NCBI GenBank assembly: GCA_036560705.1
Contig: DATBQR010000121.1
Coordinates: forward strand, 1-64,000
Source: RBG-16-66-20 sp036560705
GTDB taxonomy: Bacteria > Pseudomonadota > Gammaproteobacteria > Burkholderiales > SG8-39
Reading direction: 5' to 3'
DNA length: 64,000 nucleotides
Shown here: positions 8,385 through 17,979 of the stretch, one piece after another
Layout: every line of letters starts with the position of its first letter
Numbering within the stretch: position 1 is the first letter of the stretch
Program-made: the position numbers and the translations under genes
The notes under the pieces: model-generated
The model's database searches: none
What the model saw: the letters and a program-made list of their open reading frames with translations, nothing else
Told to the model about the DNA's origin: nothing

Positions 8385-9422
8385 ATGAGCACACCCGGGA
8401 TCGAAAAACCCACTGCTCATCGCCCTGTCCTTCTCGAAGAAGCGGTCGCTGCCCTGGCGATCGGCGCGGGCGAGAGGCGGAACGGCGTCTACGTGGACGC
8501 CACTTTCGGCCGCGGCGGCCACAGCCGCGCCATCCTCGAGCGTCTCGGGCCCGCGGGCCGTCTGATCGCGCTGGACCGCGATCCGCAGGCGATCGCCGCC
8601 GCACAGGCGATCGGCGATCCCCGTTTCACCGCCGTGCACGCGCCCTTCAGCGAACTCGCGCAGGTGCTGGAGCGGCTTGGCGCGGCCAGGGTGGAGGGCC
8701 TGCTCGCGGACCTCGGCGTGTCCTCGCCGCAGCTGGAAGACCCCGCGCGGGGGTTTTCCTTCCGCGCCGACGGTCCGCTCGACATGCGCATGGATCCGAC
8801 CCGCGGCGTCTCCGCCGCGGACTGGCTGGCCACGGCAACAGAACAACAAATCCGGGAGGCAATCGGCGGCTATGGCGAAGAACGGTTTGCTAAACAGGTT
8901 GCAAAGGCGATTGTTGCTGCTCGGGCACGCGAGCCGATCGGCCGCACCGAGCAACTTGCCGCTGTCGTGGCTGCGGCGGTCCGCACACGGGAGGCCGGGA
9001 AGAATCCGGCGACGCGCACCTTTCAGGCTCTACGGATTCTCGTCAATCGGGAGCTTGAGGAGGTCGCGCTGATGCTGCCGCAGGCGGTCCGGCAGCTGGC
9101 GCCCGGGGCCCGCCTGGCGGTGATCAGCTTTCACTCGCTGGAGGACCGGCTGGTGAAGCGCTTCCTGCGCGACTGCAGCCAGTCGAGCCTGCCACGGGAT
9201 TTGCCCATCCGCGCCCGCGATTTGCCACAAACGCCGCTCACAATCGTCGGCAAGGCGGTACGCGCTTCGGCGGCCGAAATCGCCGCCAACCCGCGCGCGC
9301 GCAGCGCGACGCTGCGCGCCGCCGAACGAACCGATGCACCGCTTGATCCTGCCGTACTGAAGCACGCACTTGCCTCACTTAACCCATTTTCCGAACACGG
9401 GCCCGACGCGTGGCGAAGCTGA
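8385..9422 (+). CDS. rsmH: 16S rRNA m4C1402 methyltransferase RsmH (MraW)
   Basis: A 345-residue protein of usual family length. It has the SAM-binding motif VDATFGRGGHSRAIL at about residues 37-51 and ALDRDPQAI shortly after, the GLLADLGVSSPQLE segment, and the C-terminal VISFHSLEDRLVKRF signature. RsmH methylates N4 of cytidine 1402 in the ribosomal decoding centre. In the dcw cluster it consistently sits between mraZ and ftsL, as here. Its last four codons overlap the start of ftsL, suggesting coupled translation. Confidence 0.96.
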   Translation: MSTPGIEKPTAHRPVLLEEAVAALAIGAGERRNGVYVDATFGRGGHSRAILERLGPAGRLIALDRDPQAIAAAQAIGDPRFTAVHAPFSELAQVLERLGAARVEGLLADLGVSSPQLEDPARGFSFRADGPLDMRMDPTRGVSAADWLATATEQQIREAIGGYGEERFAKQVAKAIVAARAREPIGRTEQLAAVVAAAVRTREAGKNPATRTFQALRILVNRELEEVALMLPQAVRQLAPGARLAVISFHSLEDRLVKRFLRDCSQSSLPRDLPIRARDLPQTPLTIVGKAVRASAAEIAANPRARSATLRAAERTDAPLDPAVLKHALASLNPFSEHGPDAWRS

Positions 9423-9703
9423 ACCTCCTCCTCCTCCTGGTTCTCGTCGTCTGCGCGCTCGGGCTCGTCACTTCCCAGCACCAGTCCCGCAAGCTGTTCA
9501 CCGAACTCGAGCGCGAGCAGGAGCGCAGCCGCGCGCTCGAGGTCGAGTTCGGCCAGCTGCAGCTGGAATCGAGCACCTGGGGCCTGCACTCGCGCGTCGA
9601 GAAGATCGCCACCGGCAGGCTCGGCATGCGCGCGCCCGATCCGCGCCGCGTGAGAGTGGTCGAAACGCATGCCGAGGCGCCGGCGGGGGCGCGGAAGAAA
9701 TGA
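9410..9703 (+). CDS. ftsL: Cell division protein FtsL
   Basis: A 97-residue single-pass membrane protein starting at a GTG that overlaps the end of rsmH by 13 bases. After MAKLN comes a transmembrane helix (about residues 4-24) and then a Leu- and Glu-rich helix to about residue 65 that would form the FtsL/FtsB coiled coil, ending in the conserved region ATGRLGMRAPDP. FtsL, FtsB and FtsQ form the divisome subcomplex that activates FtsWI. Its stop overlaps the ftsI start through ATGA. Sequence conservation in FtsL is low, so the call rests on topology, size and position. Confidence 0.93.
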   Translation: MAKLNLLLLLVLVVCALGLVTSQHQSRKLFTELEREQERSRALEVEFGQLQLESSTWGLHSRVEKIATGRLGMRAPDPRRVRVVETHAEAPAGARKK

Positions 9704-11427
9704 GCGCGGCCAGCCTGCCGATGCCGGTGCGCCTGCCGGCGTGGCGCGCGCGCTTCGCGTTGTTCGCGCTGCTGGCGGCGTTCGCGGTGCTGGCCGCGCG
9801 ATCGCTGTATCTGCAGTCGATGGAGACCGGCTTCCTGCAGGAGAAAGGCGAGGCGCGTTACTCCCGCGTGCTGGAAGTACCGGCGACGCGCGGCAGGGTG
9901 GTGGACCGCAACGGCGAGGCGCTGGCGATCTCGACGCCGGTGAAGTCGGTGTGGGCGATCCCGGAGGACTTCAAGCCGACGCCGGCGCAGCTGAAGAGCC
10001 TCGCCGCGCTGCTGTCGATGGCGCCGCGCGAGCTGGAACGCAAGTTTTCCGACGCCGAGCGCGAGTTCGTCTACCTGAAGCGCCAGATCCCGCCCGAGAC
10101 CGCGGCGCGCGTCGCCGCGCTCGGCATTCCCGGCGTCCACCAGCAGAACGAATATCGCCGCTACTACCCGGGCGGGGAGACGATGGCGCACGTGATCGGC
10201 TTCACCGGCGTGGACGATGCCGGCCAGGAAGGCATCGAGCTCGCGCAGCAGGCGGTCCTCGCCGGCGCCGCCGGCAGCCGCCGCGTGATCAAGGACCGGC
10301 TCGGCCGCATCGTCGAGGACGTGGAATCCATTCGCGCGGCGCAGGACGGGCACGACCTCACGCTCGCGCTCGACAGCAAGATCCAGAACCTCGCCTTCAG
10401 CGCGCTGAAGGCCGCGGTCGAGGCGCACAAGGCGAAGGCGGGCGCCATCGTGGTGCTCGACGTGCGCACGGGCGAGGTCCTCGCGCTCGCCAACATGCCC
10501 ACCTACAACCCGAACAACCGCGCGCGGCTCACCGGCGCGCAGCTGCGCAACCGCGTGATGACCGACACCTTCGAGCCGGGCTCGACGCTTAAGCCCTTCA
10601 CCATCGGCCTCGCGCTGGAGATGGGAAAGATCACGCCGCAGACGCTGATCCAGACTTCGCCCGGCACGCTCACCATCGCCAACTACACCATCCACGACGC
10701 GCACCCCGGCGGCGCGATGACCGCCACGCAGGTGATCCAGAAATCCTCCAACGTCGGCGCGGCGAAGATCGCGCTGTCGCTGCCGCGCGAGGACATGCAC
10801 GACATGTTCCAGCACGTCGGTTTCGGCGATGCGCCGCGCCTGGGTTTCCCCGGCGAGGCAACGGGCAGGCTGCGCGAGGCGAAGACCTGGCGCCCGATCG
10901 AGCAGGCGACCATGGCCTACGGCCACGGCATCTCGGTGAGCCTGATCCAGCTCGCGCGCGCCTACACCGTGTTCGCGCGCGACGGCGAACTCGCGCCGTT
11001 GTCGCTCCTCAAGACCGGCGCGCCCGCGGCGGGCAAGCGCGTATTCTCGGTCGAGGTAGCGCGCGAAGTGCGCGCGATGCTGGAAGCGGCGGTGCAGCCG
11101 GGCGGCACGGCGCCGCGCGCGCGCATCGTCGGCTGGCGCGTGGCAGGCAAGACGGGCACCGCGCACAAGCAGGAAAACGGCGGTTACGCCGCGCGCAAGT
11201 ACGTCTCCTCGTTCGTCGGTTTCGCGCCGGTGTCCGATCCGCGGCTGGTGATCGCGGTGATGCTGGATGAATCCTCGGACGGCCAGTACTACGGCGGGCA
11301 GGTTGCCGCGCCCGTGTTCTCCCAGGTGATGCAGGGCGCGCTGCGCCTGCTCGGCGCGCCCTACGACGCGCCGCTTTCGCCGCTCGAGATGCCGGGCGAG
11401 GCCGAGGAAGCGAAGGAGAGCACCTGA
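9700..11427 (+). CDS. ftsI: Septal peptidoglycan transpeptidase FtsI (PBP3)
   Basis: A 575-residue class B penicillin-binding protein. The N-terminal anchor is at about residues 17-35. The pedestal starts at VLEVPATRGRVVDRNGEALA. The transpeptidase domain has all three catalytic motifs: S295-T-L-K298 (nucleophile Ser295), S349-S-N351 and K484-T-G486. FtsI cross-links peptidoglycan at the septum together with FtsW. The gene overlaps ftsL by four bases (ATGA). Near its end AAGGAG (11413-11418) provides a ribosome-binding site for murE, whose start overlaps the ftsI stop. Confidence 0.96.
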   Translation: MSAASLPMPVRLPAWRARFALFALLAAFAVLAARSLYLQSMETGFLQEKGEARYSRVLEVPATRGRVVDRNGEALAISTPVKSVWAIPEDFKPTPAQLKSLAALLSMAPRELERKFSDAEREFVYLKRQIPPETAARVAALGIPGVHQQNEYRRYYPGGETMAHVIGFTGVDDAGQEGIELAQQAVLAGAAGSRRVIKDRLGRIVEDVESIRAAQDGHDLTLALDSKIQNLAFSALKAAVEAHKAKAGAIVVLDVRTGEVLALANMPTYNPNNRARLTGAQLRNRVMTDTFEPGSTLKPFTIGLALEMGKITPQTLIQTSPGTLTIANYTIHDAHPGGAMTATQVIQKSSNVGAAKIALSLPREDMHDMFQHVGFGDAPRLGFPGEATGRLREAKTWRPIEQATMAYGHGISVSLIQLARAYTVFARDGELAPLSLLKTGAPAAGKRVFSVEVAREVRAMLEAAVQPGGTAPRARIVGWRVAGKTGTAHKQENGGYAARKYVSSFVGFAPVSDPRLVIAVMLDESSDGQYYGGQVAAPVFSQVMQGALRLLGAPYDAPLSPLEMPGEAEEAKEST

Positions 11428-12902
11428 TTGACGACGTTCTCGCGCTGCTCCGGGGGGCTGCCATCGAACGCCTGACTTCCGACAGCCGGCGCGCCGCGCC
11501 GGGCGCGGCTTTTTTCGCCTGGCCGGGCGAGGCCGCCGACGGCCGGCGCCATATCGCGCAGGCGATCGAGCGCGGCTGCGCGGCGGTGGCGTGGGAAAGC
11601 GAGGGCTACGCCTGGGACGGCGCGCTCGACCGGGCGCGGCGCGTGCCCAACGCCGGCGTGAAAGATCTCAAATCGCGCGCGGGCTTCATCGCGCACGAGT
11701 TCTACGGCCGCCCCTCCGCATCGATGTGGGTCTGCGGCGTCACCGGCACCAACGGCAAGACCTCCTGCGCGCAGTGGCTGGCGCATCTGCTGTCCCTGAA
11801 AGAAATCAAAACCGGCGTGATCGGCACGCTGGGCAGCGGTTTTCAGCCGGCTTTGCAACCGCTCGAGAACACGACGCCCGACGCGCTCGAGCTGCATCGC
11901 CAGCTCGCCGAATTCAAATCCTCCGGCGCGGGGGCCGTGGCGATGGAAGTGTCCTCGCACGGCCTCGAGCAGGGGCGCGTCAACGGCGTCGCTTTCGACT
12001 GCGCGCTGTTCACCAACCTGACGCACGACCATCTCGATTACCACGGCACGCTGACGGCCTACGCGGCAGCGAAGGCGCGCCTGTTCGACGCGCCGGGCCT
12101 CGCCGCGGCGGTGCTCAACCTGGACGACCCTTTCGGCGCGCAACTGGCGAAGCGCCTTGCCTCGCGCGGCCTGCGCACCATCGGCTACGGCATTTCCTCT
12201 TCGGGAAAATTCTCCGGGGTTGCCGAAGAGTTCATCTGTGCATTCGAACCGGATGCCGGTTCCATTCGAGTAAATTCGAGCTGGGGCGAAGCGACCGTGG
12301 CGTTTACGCAGCTCGGGCGCTTCAACGTCGCCAACGCGCTGGGCGTGCTGGGCTGCCTGGTGGCGAAGGGAATGGCGTTCGAGGAGGCTGCCGGTCTCCT
12401 CGGGGCGCTGCCGCAGGTGGCCGGGCGCATGCAGCAGATCGGCGATCGCCCGCTGGTGGTGGTCGACTATGCGCACACGCCGGACGCGCTGGACAAGGTG
12501 CTTTCCGCGCTGAAGCCGGTCGCACAGGCACGCGGCGGGCGGCTGGTCGCGGTGTTCGGCGCGGGCGGCGAACGCGACAAGGCGAAGCGGCCCGTCATGG
12601 GCGGCGTGGCCGCGGCGCGCGCCGACCGCGTGGTGCTCACCTCCGACAATCCGCGCGGCGAAGATCCGCGAGCGATCGTCAGTGCGATCCGCGCGGGCCT
12701 CGGCAATACCGGCGGCGACTGCGTCGTCGAACTCGACCGCGCCAGGGCCATCGACGCCGCCATCGGCTCGGCGAGCGAGGCCGACGTGGTGCTGATCGCC
12801 GGCAAGGGCCATGAAGGCTTCCAGGAAATCGCCGGACGGCGGCTGCCGTTCTCGGACGCTGCCGTGGCGAGGGCGGCGATGCGCCGCCGGGGGGATGGAT
12901 GA
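11424..12902 (+). CDS. murE: UDP-MurNAc-tripeptide synthetase MurE (meso-DAP type), apparent CTG start
   Basis: The frame is clearly MurE: the SDSR uridine-binding motif at about residues 19-22, the P-loop GTNGKT at 108-113, and DNPRGEDP, whose DNPR selects meso-diaminopimelate as the added amino acid. No ATG, GTG or TTG exists in frame before the SDSR motif. The only near-cognate starts are CTG at 11424 and ATT at 11427. CTG overlaps the ftsI stop as CTGA, mirroring the ATGA and GTGA junctions elsewhere in this cluster, and lies five bases after AAGGAG. It gives 492 residues, close to the 495 of E. coli. A GTG at 11586 would delete half the substrate-binding domain and is rejected. Confidence 0.92.
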   Translation: MIDDVLALLRGAAIERLTSDSRRAAPGAAFFAWPGEAADGRRHIAQAIERGCAAVAWESEGYAWDGALDRARRVPNAGVKDLKSRAGFIAHEFYGRPSASMWVCGVTGTNGKTSCAQWLAHLLSLKEIKTGVIGTLGSGFQPALQPLENTTPDALELHRQLAEFKSSGAGAVAMEVSSHGLEQGRVNGVAFDCALFTNLTHDHLDYHGTLTAYAAAKARLFDAPGLAAAVLNLDDPFGAQLAKRLASRGLRTIGYGISSSGKFSGVAEEFICAFEPDAGSIRVNSSWGEATVAFTQLGRFNVANALGVLGCLVAKGMAFEEAAGLLGALPQVAGRMQQIGDRPLVVVDYAHTPDALDKVLSALKPVAQARGGRLVAVFGAGGERDKAKRPVMGGVAAARADRVVLTSDNPRGEDPRAIVSAIRAGLGNTGGDCVVELDRARAIDAAIGSASEADVVLIAGKGHEGFQEIAGRRLPFSDAAVARAAMRRRGDG

Positions 12903-14263
12903 TGAGCCTCGCCGAAGCCGCGGCGGCGACCGGCGCTCGCGTGGTGGGGGATGAAGTCCGTTTCGAAGGTGTTTCCACCGATACGCGCAGCGTCGCCGCG
13001 GGCGAACTGTTCGTCGCCATCCGCGGCGAGCGCTTCGACGGCCATGATTTCCTTGCCGCGGCGAAAGAACGCGGCGCAGCCGCGGCGCTGGTCGATGAGC
13101 GCCGCGCCGGCGAGACGCCGCTGTTGCGACCGCAGTTACCACTTCTAATCGCCGACGACACGCGCCTGGCGCTGGGCCGGCTGGGCAGGCACTGGCGCCT
13201 GCGCTTCGCGCCGGCGCTGGTCGCGATCACCGGATCGAACGGCAAGACCACCACCAAGGAAATGCTCGCCGCGATCCTGCGCCGGCACGCCGGCGAGTCC
13301 GGGGTGCTCGCGACGCGCGGCAACCTGAACACCGACATCGGCGTGCCGCTGACCCTGCTCGGCCTGCGCGCCGGCCACCGCTACTGCGCCGTCGAACTCG
13401 GCATGAACCATCCTGGCGAGATCGCTTCGCTCGCGGCGATCGCCTGCCCCACGGTCGCGCTGGTGAACAACGCCCAGCGCGAGCACCTGGAATTCATGCG
13501 CACGGTCGAGGCGGTGGCGGCCGAGAACGCGAGCGTGTTCGAGGCGCTGCCCGCCGACGGGGTGGCGGTGCTGAACGCGGATGATGCGATGGCGGACGTC
13601 TTCAGGAAAAAGGCGGCTGCCCGGCGGCGGATCGAGTTCGGCCTGCGCTCGGGCGACGTCGTCGCGGAATATTCGTTGCGGCCGCTGGAGAGCGAGATCG
13701 TGCTGCGCACGCCGGCGGGAGAGGCCAGGGCGACGCTGGCGATTCCCGGCGAGCACAACGTGAGCAATGCGCTTGCCGCTGCGGCCTGCGCGCACGCGGC
13801 GGGGATCCCGCTGGAGACGATCGGCGCCGGTCTCGCCGCATTCCGGCCCTACGCCGGCAGGCTGCAGGTGAAGAAGACCGCCGCCGGCGCGACCCTGATC
13901 GACGACAGCTACAACGCCAACCCCGACTCCGTGCGCGCCGCCATTGACGTGCTTGCTTCCTGCCCCGGCCCCACGGCGCTGGTTCTCGGCGACATGGGCG
14001 AAGTCGGCGAGCAGGGCCCCGAGTTCCATGCCGAGGTGGGGAAGTACGCGAAGGAGAAAGGGATCGATGTTCTGTTGGCATTCGGTTCCGCTTCGGGTGC
14101 AAGTGTCGTGGCGTTCGGCAGCGGAGCAAGACACTTCGAAGATTGGAATGACATCTCTCCCAGCCTGAAGGAAATAAAGACGATCCTCGTCAAGGGATCG
14201 CGCTTCATGCGCATGGAACGCGTGGTCGCCGCGCTGACCGGCGAAAAGGGAGCGGCTCACTAA
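12899..14263 (+). CDS. murF: UDP-MurNAc-tripeptide:D-Ala-D-Ala ligase MurF
   Basis: A 454-residue Mur ligase that completes the UDP-MurNAc-pentapeptide by adding D-Ala-D-Ala in the cytoplasm. The N-terminal domain contains FEGVSTDTRSV. The ATP-binding P-loop is TGSNGKTTTKEM at about residue 107 onward, and IDDSYNANPDSVRAAI is the MurF-type C-terminal signature. The start is an ATGATG doublet overlapping the murE stop by four or one base. The stop TAA abuts the mraY start without a gap, so the block is translated as one unit. Confidence 0.96.
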   Translation: MMSLAEAAAATGARVVGDEVRFEGVSTDTRSVAAGELFVAIRGERFDGHDFLAAAKERGAAAALVDERRAGETPLLRPQLPLLIADDTRLALGRLGRHWRLRFAPALVAITGSNGKTTTKEMLAAILRRHAGESGVLATRGNLNTDIGVPLTLLGLRAGHRYCAVELGMNHPGEIASLAAIACPTVALVNNAQREHLEFMRTVEAVAAENASVFEALPADGVAVLNADDAMADVFRKKAAARRRIEFGLRSGDVVAEYSLRPLESEIVLRTPAGEARATLAIPGEHNVSNALAAAACAHAAGIPLETIGAGLAAFRPYAGRLQVKKTAAGATLIDDSYNANPDSVRAAIDVLASCPGPTALVLGDMGEVGEQGPEFHAEVGKYAKEKGIDVLLAFGSASGASVVAFGSGARHFEDWNDISPSLKEIKTILVKGSRFMRMERVVAALTGEKGAAH

Positions 14264-15355
14264 ATGCTGCTCGAAATCGCCCAGTGGCTGGCCAAGGACG
14301 TGCGCCTCTTCAACGTCTTCAATTACCTCACGCTGCGCTCGGTGCTGGCCTGCCTGACCGCGCTGGCGATTTCGCTGATCCTCGGGCCTTACGTCATCCG
14401 CAAGCTCACCGCCTACAAGATCGGCCAGGCGGTGCGCGACGACGGCCCGAAGTCGCACCTCACCAAGGCGGGCACGCCGACCATGGGCGGCGCGCTGATC
14501 CTGCTGTCGATCGCCATCACCACGCTGCTCTGGGGCGATCTGGGCAACCGCTTTCTCTGGGTGGTGCTGCTGGTGACGCTCGCCTTCGGCGCCATCGGCT
14601 GGATCGACGACTACCGCAAGGTCGTGCAGCGCAATCCCAAGGGGTTGCCGGCGAAGACCAAGCTGTTCTGGCAGTCGCTGTTCGGGCTCGCCGCCGCCTG
14701 CTACCTCGGCTGGCTGGCGCAGAGCACGCCGGCGCTCAATTCCCTGATCGTGCCGTTCTTCAAGTTCATCGCCTATCCGCTGGGCACCGCCGGCTTCGTC
14801 GTGCTGAGCTATTTCGTCATCGTCGGCACCTCGAACGCGGTCAACCTCACCGACGGGCTGGACGGCCTGGCGATCATGCCGACCGTGATGGTCGGCGGCG
14901 CGCTCGGCATCTTCGCCTACGTTGCCGGCAACGCGGTGTTCTCCAAGTACCTCGGGCTGCCCTACGTCGCCGGCGCGGGCGAGCTGGCGGTGTTCTGCGG
15001 TGCGCTGGTGGGCGCGGGCCTCGGCTTTCTCTGGTTCAACGCCTACCCGGCGGAGGTGTTCATGGGCGACGTCGGCGCGCTGGCGCTGGGCGCGGCGCTC
15101 GGCACCATCGCCGTGATCGTGCGCCAGGAAATCGTGCTGTTCATCATGGGCGGCGTGTTCGTCGCCGAGACGCTGTCGGTGATGATCCAGGTGATCTATT
15201 TCAAGGTTACCGGCGGCAAGCGCATCTTCCGCATGGCGCCGCTGCACCACCACTACGAACTCGAGGGCTGGAAGGAGTCCCAGGTGGTGGTGCGCTTCTG
15301 GATCATCACCATGATGCTGGTCCTGTTCGGCCTCTCGACGCTGAAGCTGCGGTGA
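14264..15355 (+). CDS. mraY: Phospho-MurNAc-pentapeptide translocase MraY
   Basis: A 363-residue polytopic membrane enzyme with about ten helices. Family motifs visible are GGALILLSIAITTLLW, the Mg-binding VNLTDGLDGLAI, NAYPAEVFMGDVGALALG and the histidine cluster PLHHHYE near the C terminus. MraY transfers phospho-MurNAc-pentapeptide onto undecaprenyl phosphate to make lipid I. The start follows the murF stop directly, and the stop is two bases before the murD ATG, in the conserved dcw order. Confidence 0.97.
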   Translation: MLLEIAQWLAKDVRLFNVFNYLTLRSVLACLTALAISLILGPYVIRKLTAYKIGQAVRDDGPKSHLTKAGTPTMGGALILLSIAITTLLWGDLGNRFLWVVLLVTLAFGAIGWIDDYRKVVQRNPKGLPAKTKLFWQSLFGLAAACYLGWLAQSTPALNSLIVPFFKFIAYPLGTAGFVVLSYFVIVGTSNAVNLTDGLDGLAIMPTVMVGGALGIFAYVAGNAVFSKYLGLPYVAGAGELAVFCGALVGAGLGFLWFNAYPAEVFMGDVGALALGAALGTIAVIVRQEIVLFIMGGVFVAETLSVMIQVIYFKVTGGKRIFRMAPLHHHYELEGWKESQVVVRFWIITMMLVLFGLSTLKLR

Positions 15356-15357
15356 CC

Positions 15358-16773
15358 ATGAACATGCGCCAAGCGCCCTTCAGCATGCTCGCCCGGCCGC
15401 AACCGATGGCGCTCGCCGGCAAGCGCGTGCTGGTGCTCGGCCTCGGCGACACGGGCCTTTCGGTGGCCGAATGGGTGAAGCATGCAGGCGGCCAGGCGCG
15501 CGTCGCCGACACGCGTGCCGCGCCGCCGAGAAAAAAGGATTTCTCCGGAGAACTGCACGCGGGGAAGTTCAAGACGGGCCTGCTGAAGGACATCGATCTG
15601 CTCTGCATCAGTCCGGGGGTTTCGCTGCAGGAAGAACTGGTGCAGGCGGCAAGGGGGAAAAACATCCCGGTCGTCGGGGACATCGAACTTTTCGCCTGGG
15701 CCGTGCGCGGCAAGAAAATGGGCAAAGTCCTCGCAGTGACCGGCACCAACGGCAAGAGCACCGTCACCGCGCTGACCGGGCACCTGCTGCGCGTTGCCGG
15801 CGTGGATTGCGAAGTCGCGGGGAATATCAGCCCGCCCGCGCTCGATGCCTTGATGAAACGGGGCAAGAAGCTGCCCGCCGTCTGGGCAGTCGAACTTTCC
15901 AGCTACCAACTCGAGACCACCTGGTCGCTCGAGCCGGATGCGGCCGTTCTGCTGAACCTGTCGGAAGACCACCTCGACCGCTACGCCGGCCTGGCCGAAT
16001 ACGCGGAGGCCAAGGCGCGCATCTTCATGGGGACGGGAGCGCAGGTGCTGAACCGCTGCGATTCCGCCTCGATGGCGCTCGCGCTGCCCGGGCGCACGCA
16101 AGTGACCTTCGGCCTCGATACGCCCGAGATGCCGGAAGACTTCGGCGTTGTGAAGGAGACAGGCGGCGCATGGCTGGTGCGCGGCAAGGAGCGCATTCTT
16201 GCCGTCGCCGACTTGCCGCTTGCCGGCGCGCACAACGCCTCCAACGCGCTTGCGGCCTGCGCGCTTGCACAGCTTGCGGGGGTGCCGATTGCCTCCCTCG
16301 CGAAGGGCCTGCGCAGTTTCCGCGGCCTGCCGCACCGCATGCAGCGCGTTGCGCTGCGCGGCGATGTCGAATGGCTGGACGACTCCAAGGGCACCAACGT
16401 CGGCGCCACGGTGGCGGCGCTGAATGGGCTTTCGCGCAAGACCGTGCTGATCCTGGGCGGCGAGGGCAAGGGACAGGACTTCGCGCCGCTGTCGTCCGCG
16501 ATCCGCGCACGCGCAAAGCACGTGCTGCTCATCGGCCGCGATGCGGGGTTGATCGAGAAGGCGGTCGGCGCGAGCGGGGTGCCCGCGGAACGTGTGGCAT
16601 CCATGGAAAAGGCGGTGGCGCGCGCGGCGCAGATCGCGGCGCCGGGGGATGCCGTGCTGTTGTCGCCCGCCTGCGCGAGCTTCGACATGTTCCGCGACTA
16701 CAAGCATCGCGGAGAGGCGTTCGCCGCGGCCGTCAACGCGCTCGGTGCGTTCCAGAACGGTTTGAAAAGCTGA
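15358..16773 (+). CDS. murD: UDP-MurNAc-L-Ala:D-Glu ligase MurD
   Basis: A 471-residue Mur ligase adding D-glutamate. The N-terminal Rossmann motif is VLVLGLGDTGLSVAEW, the P-loop is TGTNGKSTVTAL, the central motif NLSEDHLDRY, and the C-terminal domain contains DDSKGTNVGAT and LSPACASFDMF, all expected for MurD. An in-frame second ATG two codons later could also serve as the start. The stop shares one base with the ftsW start (TGATG). Confidence 0.96.
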   Translation: MNMRQAPFSMLARPQPMALAGKRVLVLGLGDTGLSVAEWVKHAGGQARVADTRAAPPRKKDFSGELHAGKFKTGLLKDIDLLCISPGVSLQEELVQAARGKNIPVVGDIELFAWAVRGKKMGKVLAVTGTNGKSTVTALTGHLLRVAGVDCEVAGNISPPALDALMKRGKKLPAVWAVELSSYQLETTWSLEPDAAVLLNLSEDHLDRYAGLAEYAEAKARIFMGTGAQVLNRCDSASMALALPGRTQVTFGLDTPEMPEDFGVVKETGGAWLVRGKERILAVADLPLAGAHNASNALAACALAQLAGVPIASLAKGLRSFRGLPHRMQRVALRGDVEWLDDSKGTNVGATVAALNGLSRKTVLILGGEGKGQDFAPLSSAIRARAKHVLLIGRDAGLIEKAVGASGVPAERVASMEKAVARAAQIAAPGDAVLLSPACASFDMFRDYKHRGEAFAAAVNALGAFQNGLKS

Positions 16774-17960
16774 TGGCCAGTCTCGTCTTTGGACGGAACA
16801 ACACCCGCAACGTACGGACAGCGGGCGCTCCGGCACCCGAGTACGACCGTTCGCTCGCCTGGGCGGCGCTACTGCTCATCTCGCTGGGCCTGGTGATGGT
16901 GTATTCGGCCTCGATCGCCACGGCGGAGGCGAGCCGCTATTCGGGGAACAACCCCGCCTACTTCCTTCTGCGGCACGCCATGTTCCTCGCGCTCGCCTTG
17001 AGCGCAGCGACCGCGGTGTTCCTGACGCCGGCGCGCCTGTGGCAGAAGGCTGCGCCGTGGTTTTTCGCCGGCTGCGTGGTGCTGCTGGTGCTGGTGCTGG
17101 TCCCCGGCATCGGGCGCGAAGTGAACGGGGCGCGCCGCTGGCTCAACCTGGGGGTGGCCAACATGCAGCCCTCAGAATTGATGAAGCTGGCGGTGGTGCT
17201 CTACGCCGCGGATTACACCGTGCGCAAGCACGCGGTGCTGAAGAATTTCCGCCGCGGGCTGCTGCCGATGCTGGCGGTGATGATGGTGGTGGCCTGGCTG
17301 CTGCTGCGCGAGCCGGACTTCGGCGCCTTCGTGGTGGTGGCGATGACCACGTTCGGCATCCTGTTCCTCGGCGGCATGAGCGGGCGGCACTTCGGCGCGC
17401 TGCTGGCGATGCTTGCCGTGGGCTTCGTGCTGCTGGTGCTGTCCTCGCCCTACCGCATGCAGCGCATCTTCGGCTTCATGGACCCCTGGTCAGACGCCTA
17501 CGGCAAGGGCTACCAGCTGTCGCATGCGCTGATCGCCTTCGGCCGCGGCGAGTGGCTGGGCGTCGGCCTGGGCGCGAGCATCGAGAAGCTGCACTACCTG
17601 CCCGAGGCGCATACCGACTTCCTGCTCGCCGTGATCGCCGAGGAACTGGGCCTCGCCGGGGTCGTGGTAGTGATCGTGCTGTTCGCCTGGATCGTGCTGC
17701 GCGCTTTCGCCATCGGCCGGCAGGCGGCGATGCGCGAACGGCACTTCACGGCGCTGGTGGCGCAGGGCATCGGCATCTGGATCGGCTTCCAGACGCTCAT
17801 CAACATGGGCGTCAACATGGGCCTGCTGCCCACCAAGGGACTGACGCTGCCGCTGATGAGCTTCGGCGGCTCCGGACTGATCGTGAATTGCGTGGCGATC
17901 GCGGTGCTGATTCGCATCGATTGGGAAAACCGCCAGCTGGCGAGAGGGCTCAACGCGTGA
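16773..17960 (+). CDS. ftsW: Septal peptidoglycan glycosyltransferase FtsW
   Basis: A 395-residue SEDS-family membrane protein with about ten helices. Conserved stretches are NGARRWLNLGVANMQPSE and the C-terminal TKGLTLPLMSFGGSG. The extracytoplasmic loop with PEAHTDFLLAVIAEELG contains the catalytic Asp region of SEDS polymerases. FtsW polymerises lipid II at the septum, paired with FtsI encoded four genes earlier. Its first base overlaps the last base of the murD stop; murG begins 19 bases after its stop. Confidence 0.96.
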   Translation: MASLVFGRNNTRNVRTAGAPAPEYDRSLAWAALLLISLGLVMVYSASIATAEASRYSGNNPAYFLLRHAMFLALALSAATAVFLTPARLWQKAAPWFFAGCVVLLVLVLVPGIGREVNGARRWLNLGVANMQPSELMKLAVVLYAADYTVRKHAVLKNFRRGLLPMLAVMMVVAWLLLREPDFGAFVVVAMTTFGILFLGGMSGRHFGALLAMLAVGFVLLVLSSPYRMQRIFGFMDPWSDAYGKGYQLSHALIAFGRGEWLGVGLGASIEKLHYLPEAHTDFLLAVIAEELGLAGVVVVIVLFAWIVLRAFAIGRQAAMRERHFTALVAQGIGIWIGFQTLINMGVNMGLLPTKGLTLPLMSFGGSGLIVNCVAIAVLIRIDWENRQLARGLNA

Positions 17961-17979
17961 ACGCGTTCGTGGACATCGC

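Noticed and set aside
11428..11475. TTG at 11428 as a murE start
   Set aside because: It is out of frame with MurE and runs to an early stop (MTTFSRC).
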